Origin: JAKPAM01 sp047605425
GTDB taxonomy: Bacteria; Pseudomonadota; Gammaproteobacteria; Burkholderiales; Burkholderiaceae_E
Reading direction: 5' to 3'
Assembly (NCBI GenBank): GCA_047605425.1
Contig: JASGFT010000188.1
Location: forward strand, 1-8,720
DNA length: 8,720 nucleotides
This document shows, piece by piece, positions 1-6,768 of the stretch (within the stretch, counting starts at the first letter, position 1; each line of letters starts with the position of its first letter). A model generated the notes under the pieces. The model did not search any database and had not been told where the DNA came from. It saw only the letters and a list, made by a program, of their open reading frames with translations. The position numbers and the translations under genes are program-made.

Positions 1-989
1 CCAGGCGCGCGCACGTCGCAGTCCCACATCAGGTCGTCGCCGATCCGGTAGAGGCGCGCATCGGGGCGCAGCGGCACGCCGCGCGCGGGCGCGGGCGCGG
101 CCGCCCCTGTCGCATGCAGCCCTTCGCGACCGCCGCCGAACAGCACGCCGACCTGCGCCAGGTGCAAGCGATCGAGGCATCGGGCGTCCTGGAAATGGGC
201 GATCGTCGCGCCGCCGCCCTCGACCAGCACGACGTCGAGCTCACGCTCGCGCAGTCGCGCGAGCATCGCCTTCAGGTCCAGGCGCCGCTTGACGATCGGC
301 ACGCCGATCACGCGGCCCTTGCCCCAGCGTGATTCCGCCAGGCGCTGGTGATCGGCGCCGCACACGAGGATCGCCGGCGCGCGCGCGTCCTGGAACAGGG
401 CCAGCGACGGCGACACGCGCGCCGTCGGGTCGAGCACGACGCGCACCGGCAGGCCATCCTGCGGACCGACATCGTCGCGCGGCGCCGGATCGTCGGCCGC
501 GGCCATCGACGCGCCGATGACGATCGCATCGGCCAACGCGCGCAGGCGCAGCCGATGGCGGCGCAACGCGACGCTCAGCAGCACCGAAGCGTCGCCGTCG
601 CGCGCCGCGATCCACCCATCCAGGCTCTGGCACAGTTGCGCGATCACGAACCCGCGCGAGGCCGCGGACGCGGGCATGGCGAGCATCGGCCAATACAGGT
701 TCAGCAGCTCGACGGCGGCGGACGGCCAGGTCGGCGCCACCTGCCAGCCGGTGGCGCGCAGCCAGCGCGCGACGGCATGCGGATCGCCAGGCTCGGTCAG
801 CCGCAGCGCGGGCGCCGCGCCGGCGGCAACGTGCAGGCGGTACTCGCCTTCGTCGGGCTCGACGCGCTGGCGGCGCTGGCCCACCAGCGCCAGGCACAAT
901 TGCCAGGCCATTTCGATGGCGGCACGATCGAGCGCGGCGTCGTCCGCCGCGACGGCGGATGCGGAACGTGGATGGCGGTTGTCGGACAT
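1..989 (-). CDS. RibD C-terminal-domain (pyrimidine reductase-like) protein, 3' end cut by window
   Basis: Partial gene: 329 codons are visible from ATG 989 with no stop, so the C-terminus lies outside the window. Residues about 112-325 read as the RibD C-terminal fold, which is dihydrofolate-reductase-like and NADPH-dependent. Landmarks are SLDGWIA (122-128), GASMAAADDP (159-168), RVVLD (183-187), DVVLVEGGGATIAHF (252-266) and VLFGGG (282-287). In riboflavin synthesis this domain reduces the ribosylamino-pyrimidine. The zinc cytidine-deaminase-like domain that precedes it in bifunctional RibD is absent. The first ~110 residues are an unrecognised helical segment, as I recall in other stand-alone 'RibD family' proteins. 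The true substrate is therefore uncertain. No strong Shine-Dalgarno is seen, and a TATCAT box lies only 11 bases upstream of the ATG. The family call is firm; the role is not. Confidence 0.8.
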   Translation of the reverse strand, partial: MSDNRHPRSASAVAADDAALDRAAIEMAWQLCLALVGQRRQRVEPDEGEYRLHVAAGAAPALRLTEPGDPHAVARWLRATGWQVAPTWPSAAVELLNLYWPMLAMPASAASRGFVIAQLCQSLDGWIAARDGDASVLLSVALRRHRLRLRALADAIVIGASMAAADDPAPRDDVGPQDGLPVRVVLDPTARVSPSLALFQDARAPAILVCGADHQRLAESRWGKGRVIGVPIVKRRLDLKAMLARLRERELDVVLVEGGGATIAHFQDARCLDRLHLAQVGVLFGGGREGLHATGAAAPAPARGVPLRPDARLYRIGDDLMWDCDVRAP

Positions 990-1075
990 GGCGCTCGGGA
1001 TGATACCGCCGCCACGTCAGCGCTCCCAGCCCCGGCTCGTCGCGACCGCCGGTGCCGGATGCCGGGACGCCGTCG

Positions 1076-1549
1076 TCACGGAATCTCGACGGGCACGATC
1101 GGCGGCTGCGGACCGATCTCGCGCGTGATCGATTCGCGCAGGATGCCGCCTTCGCCGACGCTGCCGGCGCCGATGCCCGCGCCCCCGACCCGCGCCAGGC
1201 AGTCGTCGCGCAGGGCCGGCGGCAGCGGATCGCAGCGCCGGGCTTCGTTGCGCCGGTACTCGGCCGGATCGGCGGCCGGCGAGCCGTTCGCATCGCCACC
1301 GCGGGCGCTCGCCGCCCGGGCCGCCGCCGCTTCGCGCAGGCAGGCGTCCTTGTCCTGGTACGACGCCGGGTCGTTGCAGCGCTCGCGATCGAGCAGGTGC
1401 TGCGCTTGGCTGGCCGACGAGGTGTCGGACTGCGCCCGCGCGGCGCTCATCGCGCCGAGCGCGGCCGCCACGGCGAATGCCGCGATCGCGGCACCCGTCG
1501 CGATCCGCGCCGGCGGCAGGCTCGCGGTACGCGCTCGCACGACGCTCAC
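1076..1549 (-). CDS. Small exported protein with two cysteine-pair modules, function unknown
   Basis: 157 residues from GTG 1549. This start is preferred because it overlaps the stop of the upstream CoA-transferase in a GTGA arrangement (1549-1546), typical of translational coupling. GTG 1540 is a possible alternative. Residues 1-39 look like a signal peptide: basic start, Ala-rich hydrophobic core about 16-36, likely cleavage after ARA (37-39). The mature part has four cysteines in two similar units: RCNDP...DAC (C58, C70) and RCDPLP...DDC (C106, C117). Each unit is RC followed about 11 residues later by an acidic-C-L-(A/R) motif, separated by an Ala/Gly-rich linker. A glycine-rich stretch (121-136) and a proline-rich end follow. 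A periplasmic location with two disulfides is likely. I do not recognise a named family, although proteins of this style are common as hypothetical genes in Burkholderiales. Its position suggests co-transcription with the CoA-transferase. Confidence 0.7.
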   Translation of the reverse strand: MSVVRARTASLPPARIATGAAIAAFAVAAALGAMSAARAQSDTSSASQAQHLLDRERCNDPASYQDKDACLREAAAARAASARGGDANGSPAADPAEYRRNEARRCDPLPPALRDDCLARVGGAGIGAGSVGEGGILRESITREIGPQPPIVPVEIP

Positions 1550-2736
1550 CCCAGCGCCCCGGCCTTGCGCAGCTCGTCGATCTGCGCGGCGGACAGGCCG
1601 AGCATCTCGTTCAGCACCTGCTCGGTGTGCTCGCCGAGCTTGGGCGACGGCGTACGCACCGAGCCCGGCGTCTTCGACAGCCGCATCGGCACGCCGACGA
1701 TCTTGACCGGGCCGACGCTCGGGTGGTCCATGTCGACGATGACGCCGCGGGCCTTGGCCTGCGGATGATCGATGACCTGGGCGATGTCGTTGATCGCCCC
1801 GACCGGAATGCCATGACGGAGCATGATGGCCTCCCATTCGTCATAAGTCTTCGTCAGCAGGATCCGCTGCAGCGTGCCGATCAGGGCGTCGACGTTCTGC
1901 GCGCGCAGGTTGTTGGTCGCGAAGCGCGGATCGTCGGTCAGTTCGGGATGGCCGATCGCCGGACAGAAGATCTTCCACAGCTTCTCGCTGCCGACGGCCA
2001 GCGCGATGTCCTTGGTCCGGGTGTGGAAGGTCTGGTACGGCAGCAGCGCCGAGTAGGCGGTACCCATCGGGCCGGGCATCTTGCCGTCCGACAGGTAGTT
2101 GCCGATCATGATGCCGAGCAGCGACATCTGGCCCTCGAGCATCGAGACGTCGATCGACTGGCCCTCGCCGGTCTTTTCCTTGACGCGCAGCGCGAGCAGG
2201 ATGCCGATCGTCGCGTTCATGCCGGCGGTCAGGTCGGCGATCGACACGCCGCAGCGCACGCCGCTGCTGCCGGGCTCGCCGGTGACGCTGATCATCCCGC
2301 TTTCGGCCTGCAGGATCAGGTCGAGCGCGGCCCGGTCGCGATAAGGGCCGTCCTGGCCGAAGCCCGACACCGACGCGTAGATGATGCCGGGATTGCGCCG
2401 GCGCGCCTGCTCGTAGTCGATGCCCAGCTTCTGGAGCGTGCCGACGCGATAGTTCTCGAGCACGACGTCGGCCTTCTCGACCAGGTCGAAGAACAGCTTC
2501 TTGCCGGCCCCGGACTTCAGGTCGAGCATCACGCCGCGCTTGTTGCGGTGCAGGCTGACGAAGTACGAGGTTTCCCCGCCGGGCATCGTCACGCCCCAGC
2601 CCCTGGCGATGTCACCGGTCGGCGGTTCGATCTTGATCACGTTGGCGCCGAAATCGGCGAGCGTCGTCGAGCAGAACGGGCCGGCGAGCGCGTGGCTCAG
2701 GTCCAGGATGGTGACGCCTTCGAGCGGAGTCTTCAA
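1546..2736 (-). CDS. CaiB/BaiF family (class III) CoA-transferase
   Basis: 396 residues, the usual length for class III CoA-transferases, which move CoA between carboxylic acids through an aspartyl-CoA thioester. Start TTG 2736 is chosen because AAGGAG lies exactly six bases upstream, the residues that follow (MKTPLEGVTILDLSHALAGP) match the family N-terminus, and no ATG is nearby. Family landmarks are the N-terminal LAGPFCSTTLADFGANVIKIE (17-37), HRNKRG (63-68), ENYRVG (94-99) and SGFGQDGP (124-131). The catalytic aspartate is expected in SIADLTAGM as D168, matching Asp169 of formyl-CoA transferase. The GGGGQ loop typical of oxalate-type formyl-CoA transferase is absent (the comparable place reads AVGSEKLW), so 'formyl-CoA transferase' should not be copied onto it. 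The substrate cannot be told from sequence. The gene is probably independent of the cyanate operon: 382 bases separate them, with a candidate promoter in between. Its 3' end overlaps the small exported protein gene by 4 bases. Confidence 0.9.
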   Translation of the reverse strand: MKTPLEGVTILDLSHALAGPFCSTTLADFGANVIKIEPPTGDIARGWGVTMPGGETSYFVSLHRNKRGVMLDLKSGAGKKLFFDLVEKADVVLENYRVGTLQKLGIDYEQARRRNPGIIYASVSGFGQDGPYRDRAALDLILQAESGMISVTGEPGSSGVRCGVSIADLTAGMNATIGILLALRVKEKTGEGQSIDVSMLEGQMSLLGIMIGNYLSDGKMPGPMGTAYSALLPYQTFHTRTKDIALAVGSEKLWKIFCPAIGHPELTDDPRFATNNLRAQNVDALIGTLQRILLTKTYDEWEAIMLRHGIPVGAINDIAQVIDHPQAKARGVIVDMDHPSVGPVKIVGVPMRLSKTPGSVRTPSPKLGEHTEQVLNEMLGLSAAQIDELRKAGALG

Positions 2737-2742
2737 GACTGT

Positions 2743-2748
2743 CTCCTT
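2743..2748 (-). promoter_or_regulatory. Shine-Dalgarno AAGGAG setting a TTG start
   Basis: AAGGAG is followed by six bases (ACAGTC) and then TTG at 2736. This is the strongest ribosome binding site near the start of the CoA-transferase and is the main reason for choosing a TTG start over any other codon. Confidence 0.8.
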
Positions 2749-2776
2749 AGGGAATCGACGTTGGAGGGGCTGGCCA

Positions 2777-2782
2777 ATTCTA
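2777..2782 (-). promoter_or_regulatory. Possible sigma-70 -10 box (TAGAAT) for the CoA-transferase gene
   Basis: TAGAAT differs from TATAAT at one position and stands out in a very GC-rich gap. Transcription would start near 2770, leaving a leader of about 35 bases that holds the AAGGAG site. No good -35 element is visible 16-18 bases upstream, so this is a tentative call. Confidence 0.35.
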
Positions 2783-2881
2783 CCCCGCTGCGCCAGGCGC
2801 CTCGCCCGCGCGCTTCGGCGGATCCATCCCGCTAAGCACGGGCATCGGCGCTGGCCTCGATCTTGCCGCCTTTCGACACCG

Positions 2882-3125
2882 ATGCCCCGCCTCGACCCGT
2901 CCCTTTCGATCGCCGATTCCGCCGTCCGCGCGCGCAACGCCGACGACGAGCCCCCGCGGCGCGCGCGGGAGGTGCCGCGGATGAGCCAGGTCATGCGGCA
3001 GATCGGCGAGAGTCAGGCCGCCGAGCTCGTGCGGCGCGAAATGCTGCATCCGCTGTCCGAGCTGCCGGGCCTGAACCGGGGCCGCGAGCCTCGTCGATCC
3101 GCTTCGTCGCTGGGGTTCTCAATAA
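2882..3125 (+). pseudogene. Doubtful small plus-strand gene, frameshifted, converging on cynS
   Basis: From ATG 2882 to about 3079, 66-69 plus-strand codons show a GC pattern by codon position of roughly 80%, 50% and over 90% (hand count), the pattern expected of a gene in a GC-rich genome. The peptide looks ordinary and helical, for example MSQVMRQIGESQAAELVRRE and MLHPLSELPGLNR. In this frame there is no stop until 3646, deep inside antisense cynS, which is implausible. Reading GGGG at 3078-3081 as GGG moves into the frame that ends AASLVDPLRRWGSQ and stops at TAA 3123-3125. That gives about 80 residues, overlapping the cynS end by 7 bases in a tail-to-tail arrangement. No Shine-Dalgarno or promoter is apparent and I recognise no family. 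It could be a real small gene with a sequencing error, a decayed gene, or chance. Confidence 0.25.
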
Positions 3126-3562
3126 GTCTTGTACGGCAGGAACTTGCCCGACATCGTGATGTTGACGCGGTCGCCGGCCGCGTTCGGCTCGCGCGTCAGG
3201 TCCATCCTGAAATCGATCGCGCTCATGATGCCATCGCCGAACTCCTCGTGGATCAGTTCCTTGAACGTCGTGCCATAGACGTTGACGAGTTCGTAGAAGC
3301 GGTAGATCAGCGGATCGGTCGGCACCTGCGTCGGCAGCGAGCCCTTGTGCGGCACGACCTGCAGCCATTTGCGCTCGGCGTCGGACAGGCCGAAGATCTC
3401 GCCGACGATGCCGGCCTGTTCGGCGGTCAGCGTCATCTGGCCGAGGCAGGCGGCGGTGACCCACTCCTTGCTCAGCCCGACCCTGGCGGCGACCTCGGAC
3501 CACTTCAGGCCCTTGCTGACCTTGGCGGCAATGATCTTTTCGGTGACTTCGAGGCGACTCAT
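3119..3562 (-). CDS. cynS: Cyanase (cyanate hydratase)
   Basis: 147 residues starting MSRLEVTEKI, with AGGAG six bases upstream of ATG 3562. Cyanase converts cyanate and bicarbonate to ammonia and two CO2 through carbamate in the cytoplasm; known enzymes are decamers. The N-terminal half (about 1-75) is the helix-turn-helix-like domain, including KGLKWSEVAARVGLSKEWV (17-35). The C-terminal half is the catalytic domain, with DPLIYRFYELVNVYG (83-97), KELIHEEFGDGIMSAIDF (101-118) and a final SGKFLPYKTY. The E. coli catalytic residues Arg96, Glu99 and Ser122 correspond to R88, E91 and S114 here, all with the same offset of eight. The enzyme should therefore be active. It is the last gene of the operon, 13 bases after the ATPase stop. 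E. coli CynS is 156 residues, so this one is slightly shorter at the N-terminus. Confidence 0.97.
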   Translation of the reverse strand: MSRLEVTEKIIAAKVSKGLKWSEVAARVGLSKEWVTAACLGQMTLTAEQAGIVGEIFGLSDAERKWLQVVPHKGSLPTQVPTDPLIYRFYELVNVYGTTFKELIHEEFGDGIMSAIDFRMDLTREPNAAGDRVNITMSGKFLPYKTY

Positions 3563-3575
3563 CGGAAACTCCTGC

Positions 3576-4481
3576 TCAGTTGGGCTCGCACGACTCGAAT
3601 GACGGCGAGCGATCGGGGGTCGGTTCCTCGCTCGCACCGGGCATGACCAGCGGCGGATCGGCCGGAGCCTTGCCGTGCGACAGGTCCTTCGATCGCGTCA
3701 CCAGGAAATCGACGAGGTGGTTGCGGATGCGGTAATAGCGGGGATCGTGGTGCAGCGTCGCGCGCTGGCGGTCGCGCCCCATCGTGTTGACGACGATCTC
3801 GGCGACGCGGGCGCGCGGGCCGTTGCTCATCAGCAGGATCTTGTCGGCCAGCAGGATCGCCTCGTCGACGTCGTGCGTGATCATGAACACCGTCTGGTGC
3901 GTGCGGGCGCAGATCTTCAGCAGCTCGTCCTGGATCGTTCCGCGCGTCAACGCGTCCAGCGCGCCGAACGGCTCGTCGAGCAGCAGCATCTTCGGCTCGA
4001 TCGCGAACGCCCGCGCGATGCCGACCCGCTGCTTCATGCCGCCGGACAACGCCGACGGCTTCTTGTCGATCGCCTGCCCGAGCCCCACCATGTCCACGAA
4101 GGTCTCGACCTGCCGATTCACCCGCTCGGCGTTCCAGTCCGGCCACTTGCTGCGCACGGCGAACGCGATGTTCTTGCGAACCGTCAGCCAGGGCATCAGC
4201 GCATGGCCCTGGAACACCACGCCGCGGTCCAGGCTGGGCCCGACGACCTCGCGGTTGTCCATGAACACGTGGCCCTCGCTCGCCTGCTCGAGGCCGGCGA
4301 GCACGTTCAGGATCGTCGTCTTGCCGCAGCCGGAGTGGCCGATGATGCAGACGAACTCGCCCTTGGCCAGGTCGAAGTTGACGGCGTCGAAGACCGGCTC
4401 GGACGAACCCGGGTAAGTCTTGCCCAATCCCTCGACCTTCAGGAACGCCTTGCCGGCGTCCACTCGATGATCAGTCGACAT
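3576..4481 (-). CDS. cynD: ABC transporter ATPase, NrtD/CynD type
   Basis: 301 residues; the ATP-hydrolysing subunit on the cytoplasmic face of the cyanate importer. All nucleotide-binding motifs are intact: Walker A GHSGCGKTT (48-56), Q-loop Q91 in VVFQGHALMPWLTV, signature LSGGMKQR (145-152), Walker B MLLLDEPFGALD (165-176) and H-loop H203 in MITHDVDEA. The RDRQRATLHHDPRYYRIRNH region near 237-255 and the Q-loop wording are characteristic of the nitrate/sulfonate/taurine (NrtD/SsuB/TauB) subfamily. Residues about 268-301 form a Pro/Ser/Glu-rich, probably disordered tail beyond the usual end. The start ATG 4481 lies inside the permease gene, an 11-base overlap, so translation is probably coupled. 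The ribosome site is weak; GTG a few codons in is an unlikely alternative. The substrate is inferred from the adjacent cyanase; by sequence alone nitrate would also fit. Confidence 0.93.
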   Translation of the reverse strand: MSTDHRVDAGKAFLKVEGLGKTYPGSSEPVFDAVNFDLAKGEFVCIIGHSGCGKTTILNVLAGLEQASEGHVFMDNREVVGPSLDRGVVFQGHALMPWLTVRKNIAFAVRSKWPDWNAERVNRQVETFVDMVGLGQAIDKKPSALSGGMKQRVGIARAFAIEPKMLLLDEPFGALDALTRGTIQDELLKICARTHQTVFMITHDVDEAILLADKILLMSNGPRARVAEIVVNTMGRDRQRATLHHDPRYYRIRNHLVDFLVTRSKDLSHGKAPADPPLVMPGASEEPTPDRSPSFESCEPN

Positions 4482-5340
4482 AGGTCACCGCCTTCTGCGC
4501 GCGGGCGAACAGCAGATCGAGCGCCATGCCGACCAGGCCGATGACCAGGATCGCGAAGATCACGTTGGTCAGCGACAGGTTGTTCCATTCGTTCCAGACG
4601 AAGTAGCCGATGCCGGTGCCGCCGACCAGCATCTCGGCCGCGACGATGACCAGCCAGGCGATTCCCATGCTGATCCGCATGCCGGTCAGGATCGTCGGCG
4701 CCGCCGCCGGCAGGATCACCTCGAACGCGCGCCGCAGCGGCCTGACCTCCAGCGTGCGCGCCACGTTCAGCCACTCGCGGCGCACGTTCGAGACGCCGAA
4801 CGCCGTATTGATCAGCATCGGCCAGATCGAGCAGATGAAGATCACGAAAATGCCCGACAGCGACGAATCCTTGATCGTGTACAGCGCGATCGGCATCCAA
4901 GCCAGCGGCGAGATCGGCTTGAGCACCTGGATGAACGGATCGAGCGCGCGATAGACGAGCGGGCTCATGCCGATCAGGAAACCGAGCGGAATCGCGACCA
5001 GCGCCGCGATCGCGTAGCCGGCGCCGACCCGCAGCAGCGAATGCGCCAACTGGATGCCGATCCCCTTGTCGTTCGGGCCGTTGTCGTAGAACGGATGCGA
5101 CAACTGCGAGACGATCGTCTCGCCCAGCGCCAGCGGCGCCGGAAACGTCGACGCGGTGCTGCCGCCGGCGGCCGTCGGATCCTTGCCCATCAGCCTGGCG
5201 TACTCGATCTGCTCGGCCGTCAACTGCGGAACTTCGGCGGCGGTCGGCAGCGTCGCGGCATGCCAGACCAGCAGGATCGTCAGCAGGATCAGCGCCGACA
5301 ACAGGCCGGCGCGCAGCGCCAGCGTGCGCGAAAGCTTCAT
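4471..5340 (-). CDS. cynB: ABC transporter permease, NrtB/CynB type
   Basis: 289 residues; the membrane channel subunit of the importer. ATG 5340 is preceded by GGGGAG at six bases. A first membrane segment lies at about 10-29. It is followed by a long polar loop (about 30-98) containing QLTAEQIEYARLMGKDP and PFYDNGPNDKGIGIQ, which I recall as typical of proteobacterial NrtB relatives. Further membrane segments lie at about 104-124, 138-155, 163-182, 225-240 and 258-277. The ATPase-contacting EAA loop is EWLNVARTLEVRPLRRAFEV with ILPAAAP (about 189-215). The classical Gly of this loop is Glu here, a deviation I believe also occurs in NrtB-type permeases. The gene sits 21 bases after cynA and overlaps cynD by 11 bases, as expected for one operon encoding one transporter. 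Confidence 0.93.
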   Translation of the reverse strand: MKLSRTLALRAGLLSALILLTILLVWHAATLPTAAEVPQLTAEQIEYARLMGKDPTAAGGSTASTFPAPLALGETIVSQLSHPFYDNGPNDKGIGIQLAHSLLRVGAGYAIAALVAIPLGFLIGMSPLVYRALDPFIQVLKPISPLAWMPIALYTIKDSSLSGIFVIFICSIWPMLINTAFGVSNVRREWLNVARTLEVRPLRRAFEVILPAAAPTILTGMRISMGIAWLVIVAAEMLVGGTGIGYFVWNEWNNLSLTNVIFAILVIGLVGMALDLLFARAQKAVTYVD

Positions 5341-5361
5341 CTCGAGCTCCCCTCTTCGCCG

Positions 5362-6768
5362 TCAGGCCGCGAGCTTGCTGATCGCGAAGCTCTTCAGGTA
5401 CTCGTTCGGCTGGGACGGATCGAAGACCTTGCCCATGATCGTGAACTTCGGGTAAGCGCTCCCGTCCGGCACCTTCTGGTCGAGCTCCTTCATGTGCTTC
5501 TTCGCGTCGGTCAGCAGGAAGATCCGCTCGGCCACCTGCTTGTAGTCGACCTCCTGCTTCAGGTAACCCCAACGCTTCATCTGCGTCAGCATCCAGACCG
5601 CCATGCTCTGCCAGGGCATCGGATCGAAGTCGGCGCGATCCGGCACGTTCCTCACGTTGCCCAGGCCGTCGGCGAACTTGCCGGTCAGCACCTGCGCGAC
5701 GACGACCTCGGGCTGGTTCAGGTAAGCCTGCGGCGAGATCACCTTGGCGATCAGCTCGCGGTTCTTGGGCTCGCGCGCCATCGCGGCCGCGGTCAGCACC
5801 GCCCGGTACAGCGCGGCGAAGGTGTTCGGATGCTTGTCGATGAACTCGGTCGATGTGCCGAACGCGCAGCACGGATGACCGTTCCACAGATCCTTGGTCA
5901 GCGTATGGATGTAGCCGACCTCCTCGTAGACGGCACGCTGGTTGAACGGATCGGGCCCGAGGAAGCCGTCGATGTTGCCGGCGCGCAGGTTCGCGACCAT
6001 TTCCGGCGGCGGCACGACGCGCAACTGCACGTCGCGATCCGGATCGATGCCCGCTTCGGCCAGGTAGTAGCGCAGCAGGAAGTTGTGCATCGAGTACTCG
6101 AACGGAATCGCGAACTTGAAGCCCTTCCAGTTCTTCGGATCGCGATTGTCCTTGTGCCTGACGTGCATCGTGATCGCCTGGCCGTTGATGTTCTGGATCG
6201 TCGCCACGTTCATCGGCTGCGCGTTGGAACCCAGACCCAGACTGATCGCCAGCGGCATCGGCGACAGGAAATGCGTCGCGTCGTACTCGCGGTTCATCAT
6301 CTTGTCGCGGATCAGCGCCCAGCCGGCGGTCTTGACGACCTGCACGTCGAGCCCCTGCTTGGCGTAGAAACCCAGCGGATGCGCCATGATCAGCGGTGTC
6401 GCGCAGGTGATCGGGATGAAGCCGATCTTCAGGTCCTTCTTCTCGACCGGCTTGCTCTCCTGCGCCATCGCCTTCAGGCTGGCGACCGGCAGCACGCTGC
6501 CGATCGCGGCCATCGCCGTGCCCTTGCCGACGGCGCGCAGGAAGCGGCGCCGGACCGACTCCCGGGGAAACAAGGCCTTGACCAGCGTCGCCTCGATGAA
6601 CTCGTTCGAATACGCTTCGAAATCCGCGCTCTCGCCGCGCCGGCGCAGCGTCCGGACCGCCTGCTCCCGGTCGGCCGCGTCGTGATCGGCCTCCGACGCG
6701 TGACGGCCGCAGCAGCACTTCATCAGCAGCGGCCTGTCGGCGTTGTACGGATCGAAGAATTTGCTCAT
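5362..6768 (-). CDS. cynA: Tat-exported NrtA/CynA-type ABC substrate-binding protein
   Basis: 468 residues from ATG 6768, with AAGGGA six bases upstream. It would capture cyanate (or nitrate) in the periplasm for the CynBD complex. Residues 1-72 form an unusually long cytoplasmic head with MKCCCGRHASEADH (16-29), a Cys/His cluster. A twin-arginine motif follows, RRRFLR (73-78), then a hydrophobic stretch to about 100 and a likely cleavage after AMA (100-102). The mature protein starts DLKIGFIPITCATPLIMAHPLGF and continues through GWALIRDKMMNREYDATHFLSPMP (149-172) and FLGPDPFNQRAVYEEVGYIH (269-288), all typical of the NrtA/CmpA/CynA family. The mature length of about 366 residues is normal for that family. 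A short PAS-like frame overlaps its start in an ATGA arrangement. It is the first structural gene after the sigma-54 promoter, whose transcript would carry a leader of about 250 bases. Cyanate specificity rests on the linked cyanase. Confidence 0.92.
   Translation of the reverse strand: MSKFFDPYNADRPLLMKCCCGRHASEADHDAADREQAVRTLRRRGESADFEAYSNEFIEATLVKALFPRESVRRRFLRAVGKGTAMAAIGSVLPVASLKAMAQESKPVEKKDLKIGFIPITCATPLIMAHPLGFYAKQGLDVQVVKTAGWALIRDKMMNREYDATHFLSPMPLAISLGLGSNAQPMNVATIQNINGQAITMHVRHKDNRDPKNWKGFKFAIPFEYSMHNFLLRYYLAEAGIDPDRDVQLRVVPPPEMVANLRAGNIDGFLGPDPFNQRAVYEEVGYIHTLTKDLWNGHPCCAFGTSTEFIDKHPNTFAALYRAVLTAAAMAREPKNRELIAKVISPQAYLNQPEVVVAQVLTGKFADGLGNVRNVPDRADFDPMPWQSMAVWMLTQMKRWGYLKQEVDYKQVAERIFLLTDAKKHMKELDQKVPDGSAYPKFTIMGKVFDPSQPNEYLKSFAISKLAA

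Larger units (their letters stand above)
2737..3118. other. 382-base gap between cynS and the CoA-transferase gene
   Basis: This is the longest stretch without a firm gene. Its minus strand holds the leader, ribosome site and possible -10 box of the CoA-transferase at its low-coordinate end. No hairpin with a T-run that would end the cyanate operon is visible after the cynS stop. On the plus strand, about 2882-3125 has coding-like base composition by codon position and is listed separately as a doubtful frameshifted gene. Minus-strand frames across the gap give Arg/Gly/Pro-rich products typical of non-coding GC-rich sequence. Confidence 0.6.

Noticed and set aside
241..1299. A minus-strand frame of 352 codons over the RibD-like gene
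   Set aside because: Arg-rich, low-complexity product. The frame from 989 instead gives a recognisable RibD C-terminal domain; it is easy to miss because its stop lies outside the window.
1546..2736. Calling the CoA-transferase a formyl-CoA:oxalate transferase (frc)
   Set aside because: The glycine-rich GGGGQ loop of oxalate-type enzymes is absent and no oxalyl-CoA decarboxylase is nearby.
3050..3118. Intrinsic terminator after cynS
   Set aside because: Only weak GC-rich inverted segments and no T-run on the minus strand; not supportable.
4690..4780. Loss of the conserved Gly in the EAA loop of CynB as a sign of a defective permease
   Set aside because: NrtB-type permeases, as far as I recall, have similar NVAR-L loops without the classical Gly, so this is probably normal for the subfamily.
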